A DNA stretch of 64,000 bases from Brevundimonas albigilva (GTDB lineage Bacteria > Pseudomonadota > Alphaproteobacteria > Caulobacterales > Caulobacteraceae): NCBI RefSeq assembly GCF_023503965.1, contig NZ_CP097298.1, positions 3,078,501 through 3,142,500 on the forward strand, given 5' to 3'. Both the position numbers and the translations under genes were made by a program. This document shows, in pieces, positions 55,842 to 64,000 of the stretch (its first letter is position 1; each line of letters opens with the position of its first letter). The notes below the pieces were generated by a model, which was not told where the DNA came from, did not search any database, and saw only the letters and a list, made by a program, of their open reading frames with translations.

Positions 55842-56423
55842 ATGAACACCGAAGACGTCCTCAACGAGTTCCGCGACGCCGGCGCCCTGCGCGAAGGCCA
55901 TTTCGTCCTGTCGTCCGGGCTGCACAGCCCGGTCTTCCTGCAGAAGAACCTGGTCTTCATGGACGGGGCCCGGTGCGAGCGGCTGTGCAAGGCCCTGGCC
56001 GAGAAGATCACGGCCCAGGTCGGCGAGGTCGACGTCGCCATCTCTCCGGCCGTCGGCGGGATCATTCCCGGCTACGAGACGGCCAAACACCTGAAGGTCC
56101 GTTCGATGTACGTCGAGCGCGAGGGCGGCGAGTTCAAGCTTCGGCGCGGCTTCTCGGTCGAGCCGGGCGAGAAGGTGGTGATGGTCGAGGACATCGTGAC
56201 CACCGGCCTGTCGTCGCGCGAATGCATCGCGGCCATCCAGGCGGCGGGCGGCGCGGTGGCGGCCGCCTGCATCGTCGATCGCTCGGGCGGCAAGGCGGAC
56301 GTCGGCGTGCCGCTGATCGCCCTGGCCTCGATGGAGGTCCCCGCCTATCCGGCCGACGCCCTGCCGCCGGAACTGGCGGCCCTCCCGGTCGAGGATCCGG
56401 GCAGCCGACGCCTTTCGAAATGA
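55842..56423 (+). CDS. pyrE: Orotate phosphoribosyltransferase
   Basis: 193 residues. Joins orotate and PRPP to [48 protein letters not shown], the flexible loop [14 protein letters not shown], and the PRPP signature [16 protein letters not shown] are all in place. The form is the one common in alphaproteobacteria. It begins 50 bases after the LOG gene and may have its own ribosome site (GAGACGACGG). pdxJ follows after 33 bases. Confidence 0.95.
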   Translation: MNTEDVLNEFRDAGALREGHFVLSSGLHSPVFLQKNLVFMDGARCERLCKALAEKITAQVGEVDVAISPAVGGIIPGYETAKHLKVRSMYVEREGGEFKLRRGFSVEPGEKVVMVEDIVTTGLSSRECIAAIQAAGGAVAAACIVDRSGGKADVGVPLIALASMEVPAYPADALPPELAALPVEDPGSRRLSK

Positions 56424-56456
56424 TCTTTTCTTCCCCTCATCCCGGCGGAGGATAGC

Positions 56457-57194
56457 GTGAGACAGAGGGTCCGCCTCGGCGTCAACATCGACCACGTCGC
56501 CACCGTGCGGAACGCGCGGGGCGGGACGCACCCCGATCCGGTCCGCGCCGCCGAGGCGGCGCTGGCGGCGGGGGCGGACGGGATCACCGCCCACCTGCGC
56601 GAGGATCGCCGCCACATCACCGACGCCGACATCGACGTGCTGAGCGCGCTTTGCGCCCGCGCGGGAAAGCCGCTGAATTTCGAGATGGCGGTGACGGAGG
56701 AGATGCTGGCCATCGCCCTGCGCCACCGGCCCCACGCCGCCTGCCTGGTGCCCGAGCGTCGCGAGGAACTGACGACCGAGGGCGGCCTGGCGGTGGCCGG
56801 CCATGAGGCGCGCATCGCCCCGTTGGCCAAGGCCCTGGCCGACGCGGGCATCCGCGTCTCGCTGTTCATCGAGCCGGCCGAGGACCAGGTCGAGGCCGCC
56901 GCCGCCGTGGGCGCGCAGGTGGTGGAGTTCCACACCGGCCGGTACTGCCACCTGGCCGATCCGGGCGAGCGCGAGGTCGAGTTCGAACGCCTGGCCGCCG
57001 CGGCCGCCCAGGCCGACATCCTGGGTCTGGAGGTCCACGCCGGTCACGGCCTGGACTACGACACCGCGCCGCGCATGCTGGCGATCCCGGAGGTGCGGGA
57101 GCTGAACATCGGCCACTTCCTGATCGGCGAATCGATCTTCGTCGGCCTGGACGCCGCCATCCGCCGGATGCGCGCGGCGATGGACGCGGCATGA
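56457..57194 (+). CDS. pdxJ: Pyridoxine 5'-phosphate synthase
   Basis: 245 residues from a GTG at 56457. The (beta/alpha)8 enzyme joins 3-amino-2-oxopropyl phosphate and deoxyxylulose 5-phosphate to make PNP, a source of [47 protein letters not shown] and the late [17 protein letters not shown] and [10 protein letters not shown] are the family marks. The GTG follows GGAGGATA. It ends in an ATGA overlap with acpS, the classic pdxJ-acpS pair. Its product is the cofactor of the dat enzyme near the left end. Confidence 0.96.
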   Translation: MRQRVRLGVNIDHVATVRNARGGTHPDPVRAAEAALAAGADGITAHLREDRRHITDADIDVLSALCARAGKPLNFEMAVTEEMLAIALRHRPHAACLVPERREELTTEGGLAVAGHEARIAPLAKALADAGIRVSLFIEPAEDQVEAAAAVGAQVVEFHTGRYCHLADPGEREVEFERLAAAAAQADILGLEVHAGHGLDYDTAPRMLAIPEVRELNIGHFLIGESIFVGLDAAIRRMRAAMDAA

Positions 57195-57592
57195 TCGTCG
57201 GGGTCGGCGCCGACCTGTCGGACATCCGGCGCATCCAGGCGTCGCTGGACCGGTTCGGCGAGCGGTTCAAGCAGCGCTGCTTCACCGAGCTGGAGCGCAC
57301 GCGCTCGGACCGGAAGCCCGACCCGGCCTGGAGCTACGCCAAGCGGTTCGCGGCCAAGGAGGCCTGCGCCAAGGCGCTGGGCACCGGAATGCGCGCCGAC
57401 GTCTATTGGCGCGACATGGGGGTGGTGAACCTGCGTTCGGGCCAGCCGACCCTGGCGCTGACCGGCCACGCCGCCGAACATCTGGCGCGTCTGACGCCGC
57501 CGGGCCATGAGGCGAAAATCCACCTGACGCTGAGCGACGAACATCCGTATGCGCTGGCTTTTGTCGTCATCGAAGCCTTGCCGGTGGCGTAA
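57191..57592 (+). CDS. acpS: Holo-[acyl-carrier-protein] synthase
   Basis: 133 residues. Moves phosphopantetheine from CoA to apo-[24 protein letters not shown] with its metal Asp, [21 protein letters not shown] with the metal Glu and catalytic Lys, and the late [19 protein letters not shown] are the group I AcpS marks. ATGA overlap with pdxJ. A 57-base gap separates it from lepB. Confidence 0.95.
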   Translation: MIVGVGADLSDIRRIQASLDRFGERFKQRCFTELERTRSDRKPDPAWSYAKRFAAKEACAKALGTGMRADVYWRDMGVVNLRSGQPTLALTGHAAEHLARLTPPGHEAKIHLTLSDEHPYALAFVVIEALPVA

Positions 57593-57649
57593 TCGCGCTA
57601 TACCCGTCCGCTGACGACCGCGACCCTGCGGCAAAGGATGCCTGATCGC

Positions 57650-58489
57650 ATGAGCGAAGCCGAAAAGCCGCACGCCGACCGCGCGGTCGAAACCTCCGAC
57701 ACCGCCGGCGACGGCCCGGTGTACGCCGCCGGCGCCGCGCCGGGCGGCAAGGCGAAATCGGCCGGAAACGAGACCCTGGAAGTCATCAAGACCGTGGTCT
57801 TCGCCCTGCTGATCGCGATGGTGCTGCGCATCTTCCTGTTCCAGCCCTTCACCATCCCCTCGGCCTCGATGGAGCCCAACCTCTACGAGGGCGACTACAT
57901 CGTCGTGTCCAAGTGGTCGTACGGCTATTCCAAGCATTCGATCCCGTTCAGCCCGCCGCTGTTCGACGGCCGCATCCCCGCCGGAGCGCCCGAGCGGGGC
58001 GACATCGTGGTGTTCAAGCTGCCGCGCGACAACAAGACCGACTTCATCAAGCGGGTGATCGGCCTGCCGGGCGACCGGGTGCAGATGATCGCCAACAAGC
58101 TCTACATCAACGGCCAGCCGGTGCAGGACGTGGTGGTCAGCCAGGGCGAGATGCAGGACATCTTCGGCCCGCGCCCGATCACCGAGGTGCGCGAGACCCT
58201 GCCCAACGGCAAGACCTTCATGACCCAGGACTTCGGCCCCGGCGGCGACCTGGACGACACGCCCGTCTATCAGGTGCCGGCCGGCCACTATTTCATGATG
58301 GGCGACAACCGCGACAACTCGATCGACAGCCGCGTCGATCCGCTGAACGGCGTGGGAATGGTCCCGGCCGAGAACCTGGTCGGCAAGGCGCAGATGATCC
58401 TGTTCTCGTGGGAGCCGGGCTCGTCGCTGTGGAACCCGGTCAGCTGGTTCCGGGTGCGGCTGGACCGCTTCTTCACCGTCCTGCACTGA
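57650..58489 (+). CDS. lepB: Signal peptidase I
   Basis: 279 residues from the ATG at 57650. An Ala/Gly-rich cytoplasmic start of about 40 residues, one membrane helix (VIKTVVFALLIAMVLRIFLFQPF), then the protease: Ser in IPSASMEPNLYEGD, Lys in KTDFIKRVIGLPGDRVQ and the box E HYFMMGDNRDNSIDSR. The insert between boxes (PVQDVVVSQGEMQDIFGPRP...) is of the proteobacterial size. The first ATG at 57638 overlaps AAAGGA, which more likely serves the second ATG 11 bases on. It cleaves Sec signal peptides such as those of the M15 and Slt proteins in this window. It shares a base with rnc (TGATG). Confidence 0.95.
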   Translation: MSEAEKPHADRAVETSDTAGDGPVYAAGAAPGGKAKSAGNETLEVIKTVVFALLIAMVLRIFLFQPFTIPSASMEPNLYEGDYIVVSKWSYGYSKHSIPFSPPLFDGRIPAGAPERGDIVVFKLPRDNKTDFIKRVIGLPGDRVQMIANKLYINGQPVQDVVVSQGEMQDIFGPRPITEVRETLPNGKTFMTQDFGPGGDLDDTPVYQVPAGHYFMMGDNRDNSIDSRVDPLNGVGMVPAENLVGKAQMILFSWEPGSSLWNPVSWFRVRLDRFFTVLH

Positions 58490-59199
58490 TGGCGAACGCC
58501 CGCGCCGAGGCCGTGGTCGCGCTGGAGGCGCGGCTGGGCCACGCCTTTCGGGACCACGCCCTGCTGGAGCGCGCCCTGACCCACGCCAGCGTCAGCGAGG
58601 GCGCGCCGCCCGGCGCGCACGGCGCACGCGACAACGAACGGCTGGAGTTCCTGGGCGACCGCATCCTGGGGCTGCTGACGGCCGAACGACTGTTCCGCGA
58701 CTTTCCGGCGGCGGACGAAGGGCAGCTGTCCTCGTCCCTGCACGCCCTCGTCGACAAGGCCGCCTGCGCCAAGGTGGGCGAGGCGTGGGGCGTGGGCGCG
58801 GCGCTGCGCCTGTCGGCGGGCGAGACCAAGACCGGGGGGCGGCGCAAGGCCGGGGTCATCGCCGACGCCGTGGAGGCGATCCTGGCGGCGGTCTATCTGG
58901 ACGGCGGGCTTGAGGCGGCGCGTGGGGTGTACGAGCGGGGCTGGGCCGGCGATCTGGCCGCGCCCCCGCCGCGCAGCCTGACCAATCCGAAGTCGGCCCT
59001 GCAGGAGTGGGCGCAGGGGCAGGGGCGGCCGTTGCCGGCCTATCGCGTGGCCCAGCGCACGGGCTCCGATCACGCCCCGACCTTCACGGTCGAAGTGACC
59101 GTGCAGGGCGTCGAACCCTTGACCGCACAGGGGCGTTCGCGTCAGGAGGCGGAGAAGGCCGCCGCGACGGCGCTGCTGAAACGTGAAGGCGTGATTTGA
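58489..59199 (+). CDS. rnc: Ribonuclease III
   Basis: 236 residues. Cuts double-stranded RNA, including rRNA precursors. [22 protein letters not shown] is the signature, with Arg where many species have Ser. [21 protein letters not shown] has the second metal set. The dsRNA-binding domain is [22 protein letters not shown] to [15 protein letters not shown]. All metal residues are kept. It overlaps lepB by one base and the era TTG by four. Confidence 0.95.
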   Translation: MANARAEAVVALEARLGHAFRDHALLERALTHASVSEGAPPGAHGARDNERLEFLGDRILGLLTAERLFRDFPAADEGQLSSSLHALVDKAACAKVGEAWGVGAALRLSAGETKTGGRRKAGVIADAVEAILAAVYLDGGLEAARGVYERGWAGDLAAPPPRSLTNPKSALQEWAQGQGRPLPAYRVAQRTGSDHAPTFTVEVTVQGVEPLTAQGRSRQEAEKAAATALLKREGVI

Positions 59200-60148
59200 C
59201 CGAGACCCCCAACCCCGCACAGCGCGCCGGCTTCGCCGCGATCATCGGCGCGCCCAACGCCGGCAAGTCCACCCTGGTGAACCGGCTGACGGGCTCGAAG
59301 GTCTCCATCGTCACCCAGAAGGTCCAGACCACGCGATTTCCGGTGCGCGGCATCGCCATGGAAGGCGACGCGCAGATCGTTCTGGTCGACACGCCCGGCA
59401 TCTTCACCCCCGTCGGCGGCTGGACCGGGCCATGGTCGCGTCCGCCTGGGGCGGGGCCGAGGACGCCGACATCGTCGTGCACCTGATCGACGCCCAGTCG
59501 CACATCAACGCCGAGGGACGCGAGGGCACGGCCGCCGACCGCCGCTCGGCCGAGGACACCGAGACCATCATCGCCAATCTGCAGGCGACGGGGACCAAGG
59601 TGGTGCTGGCGCTGAACAAGATCGACGGCATGCGCCGCGACACGCTGCTGGCCCTGTCGCAAAAGCTGTTCGAGAGCGGCGTCTATGAAGAGGTCTATAT
59701 GATCTCGGCCGCCAACGGCGACGGCGTGGACGACCTGAAGCAACGCCTGGCCCGCTCGATGCCGGAAGGACCCTGGCTGTATCCCGAGGATCAGGCCGCC
59801 GACGTGCCGGTTCGCGTGCTGGCCGCCGAGATCACGCGCGAGAAGGTCTATCTGCGCGTCCATGAGGAACTGCCCTATTCGGCGGCGGTGGAGACCACCA
59901 GCTTCGAAGACCGCGCCGACGGCTCGGCCCGGATCGAACAGACCATCTATGTCGAGCGTGAAAGCCAGCGCCCCATCGTCCTGGGCAAGGGCGGCCAGAC
60001 GCTGAAGTGGATCGGCCAGAAGGCGCGCGAGGAGCTGAACGAGATCCTGGGCCGCCCGGTGCACCTGTTCCTGACGGTGAAGGTCGATCCGAAGTGGCAG
60101 GATTCCCGCGCTCTCTACGCTCAATTCGGCCTCGATTTCGACGTCTGA
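59196..60148 (+). CDS. era: GTPase Era (frameshift in a C-run at 59407-59411)
   Basis: GTPase that binds 16S rRNA and helps mature the 30S subunit. It starts at a TTG in an overlap with the rnc stop. First frame: [37 protein letters not shown] and VDTPGIFTP. Second frame: [34 protein letters not shown], and the KH domain ([33 protein letters not shown]). The known family reads [13 protein letters not shown] at the join. The data have CACCCCCGT; one more C gives exactly that and 317 residues. So a homopolymer error is the simplest cause. recO, often next, is not here. Confidence 0.93.
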
Positions 60149-60164
60149 TCGCGTCGTGTTCGAA

Positions 60165-62936
<2,772 letters not shown>

Positions 62937-63009
62937 CTAAGTGCGGCGGTGCTAGGCGGCGCAGTATCCCCGATCCATTCGACCTTGGTCGAGTCCGGCC
63001 GATGCGCGC

Positions 63010-63450
63010 TCAGGCCTGGGACGGCTTCCAATCCGGCCCTCCGTTCGTGTTGACCATCCACGGCACGCCGAACTTGTCGGTCAGATTGCCATAGCCGGGC
63101 GACCAGAAGGCCTCGCCGAAGGCCATGCCGACCTTTCCGCCTTCGGCCAGGGCGTCGAAGGCGCGCCTCGCCTCGTCCAGGTCCTCGGTGTGCAGCATGA
63201 CGTCGAAGCCGTTCTTGGGCTTGTCGATATTGGGCGCGACCTCGGGCGGCATGTCGGCCCCCATCAAGGCCTGGTCTCCGAACTCCAGCCAGGCGTGCAT
63301 CAGCCAGTCCTGGTATTTGGGGTCGACGGGCGACTCCCCGGGGACGTCGCGGAATGCGAAGGCGGTCACCTTGCCGCCCAGCACCTTGGCGTAGAAGTCG
63401 AACGCCTCGCGGCATTCGCCCTGAAAGCTCAGGCTGGTCACGATCTTCAT
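63010..63450 (-). CDS. VOC-superfamily PhnB-like protein
   Basis: 146 residues. KIVTSLSFQGECREAFDFYAKVLGGKVTAFAFRDVP, then FGDQALMGADMPPEVA, and a second betaalphabetabetabeta unit ending WSPGYGNLTDKFGVPWMVNTNG. These are the marks of the PhnB/3-demethylubiquinone-methyltransferase-like group of the glyoxalase/VOC fold. Metal ligands are not complete, so a catalytic role is not certain. The ATG at 63450 is clear. It is divergent from the next gene with 187 bases between, where promoters must lie. Confidence 0.85.
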   Translation of the reverse strand: MKIVTSLSFQGECREAFDFYAKVLGGKVTAFAFRDVPGESPVDPKYQDWLMHAWLEFGDQALMGADMPPEVAPNIDKPKNGFDVMLHTEDLDEARRAFDALAEGGKVGMAFGEAFWSPGYGNLTDKFGVPWMVNTNGGPDWKPSQA

Positions 63451-63637
63451 GGTCGTCTCCTTCGGGCGGCCGGGCGCTGCGCCAGGCTGTTCGCGGGCTT
63501 GCAGCTTACCATCCGGCGCTCGGATTCCCGAGTGTTCGGAGAACGGTCGGCGGCCAGCGATTCGACCGACCCGTCGAAGGCGGCGCGGAACGGACGCCTC
63601 CGCGGCGGGTTGGCAGCGAAACGCCGAAAGGAACGCC

Positions 63638-64000
63638 ATGAAAGCCCTGGTCCTGAACTGCACCCTCAAAGCCTCGCCCGAGACGTCCAGCACTGAGGCG
63701 CTGGCGCGCGTCGTCATGCAGGAACTGGCGGACGGGGGGGCCGAGACCGACCTGGTCCGCCTGGTCGACCTGAACATCAAGCCGGGCGTGAAGACCGACG
63801 AAGGCGAGGGCGACGACTGGCCGGCGGTGCACGACAAGATCCTGGCCGCCGACATCCTGATCTTCGCCACCCCAACCTGGATGGGCCAGATGTCCAGCGT
63901 CTGCCAGCGCGCGCTGGAGCGGATGGACGCCCTGTTCGAGGAGACCGACGACACCGGCCGGCCGGTCGCCTTCGGCAAGGTCGCGGGCGTGGTCATCACC
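63638..64000 (+). CDS. Flavodoxin-fold NAD(P)H-dependent FMN reductase/oxidoreductase (runs off the right edge)
   Basis: 121 codons are visible from an ATG at 63638 with AAGGA at 63627-63631. ALVLNCTLKASPETSSTEALARVVMQELADGG gives the FMN phosphate loop; LRLVDL-like and DDWPAVHDKILAADILIFATPTWMGQMSSVCQRALERMDALF fit the NADPH-dependent FMN reductase family, with the TPTWMG flavin contact. The partner substrate is not known, and the C-terminal part is cut by the window edge. No break in frame in the visible part. Confidence 0.85.
   Translation, partial: MKALVLNCTLKASPETSSTEALARVVMQELADGGAETDLVRLVDLNIKPGVKTDEGEGDDWPAVHDKILAADILIFATPTWMGQMSSVCQRALERMDALFEETDDTGRPVAFGKVAGVVIT

Overview
This 64 kb window is GC-rich chromosomal DNA from an alphaproteobacterium. 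It is most likely a member of the Caulobacterales, close to Brevundimonas or Caulobacter. I base that on gene order (ispDF-dusB-ntrYX-dat-hfq-hflX; pdhA-pdhB-pdhC-lpdA; rpoZ-spoT-pyrE-pdxJ-acpS-lepB-rnc-era), on near-saturated G/C at third codon positions, and on GANTC sites clustered before a division gene. I see no CRISPR array, no tRNA or rRNA gene, no insertion sequence and no prophage. Most of the window is ordinary housekeeping DNA.

Layout. 1-8.1 kb: the 5' end of ispDF, then dusB-ntrY-ntrX-dat-hfq-hflX. 8.1-16.9 kb: a CPA1 antiporter, a HAD phosphatase, mazG, a sugar-type symporter, an M15 peptidase, a small HEXXH protein, wrbA, a DODA-type dioxygenase and an Aas-like ligase. 17.1-24.3 kb: lipA with three coupled genes, rpmF with a strong terminator, enolase and ftsB. 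23.3-29.5 kb: a pyruvate dehydrogenase operon that also carries two small unexplained genes. 29.5-33.1 kb: a secreted GH5 mannanase, a MarR regulator, yciB and ftsY. 33.5-34.9 kb: a small accessory patch with lower GC, short repeats, a hypothetical gene and a lipoprotein gene. 34.9-43.6 kb: nadE, a UvrD/PcrA helicase, a SIMPL protein, two RNA methyltransferases and a glycosyltransferase. 43.7-46.8 kb: a TetR-led ABC importer of the cobalamin/siderophore class. 46.8-52.3 kb: slt, dapA, smpB, a uracil-DNA glycosylase, a NYN protein and folK. 52.4-61.4 kb: the rpoZ to era run, then a serine hydrolase. 61.4-64 kb: a CoA-transferase, a PhnB-like protein and the start of a flavodoxin-fold oxidoreductase.

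Two things stand out. First, at least nine normally intact genes carry frameshifts. Most are fixed by restoring one base, often in a run of four or five C or G. After repair every gene has a normal length and joins its neighbour by an ATGA, GTGA or TGATG overlap, so I read these as sequence errors rather than decay. Second, the pdh operon contains a 72-residue ExbD/TolR-like protein with no membrane anchor. It is translationally coupled to pdhA and pdhB and has codon use unlike its neighbours. It is the best candidate here for undescribed biology.
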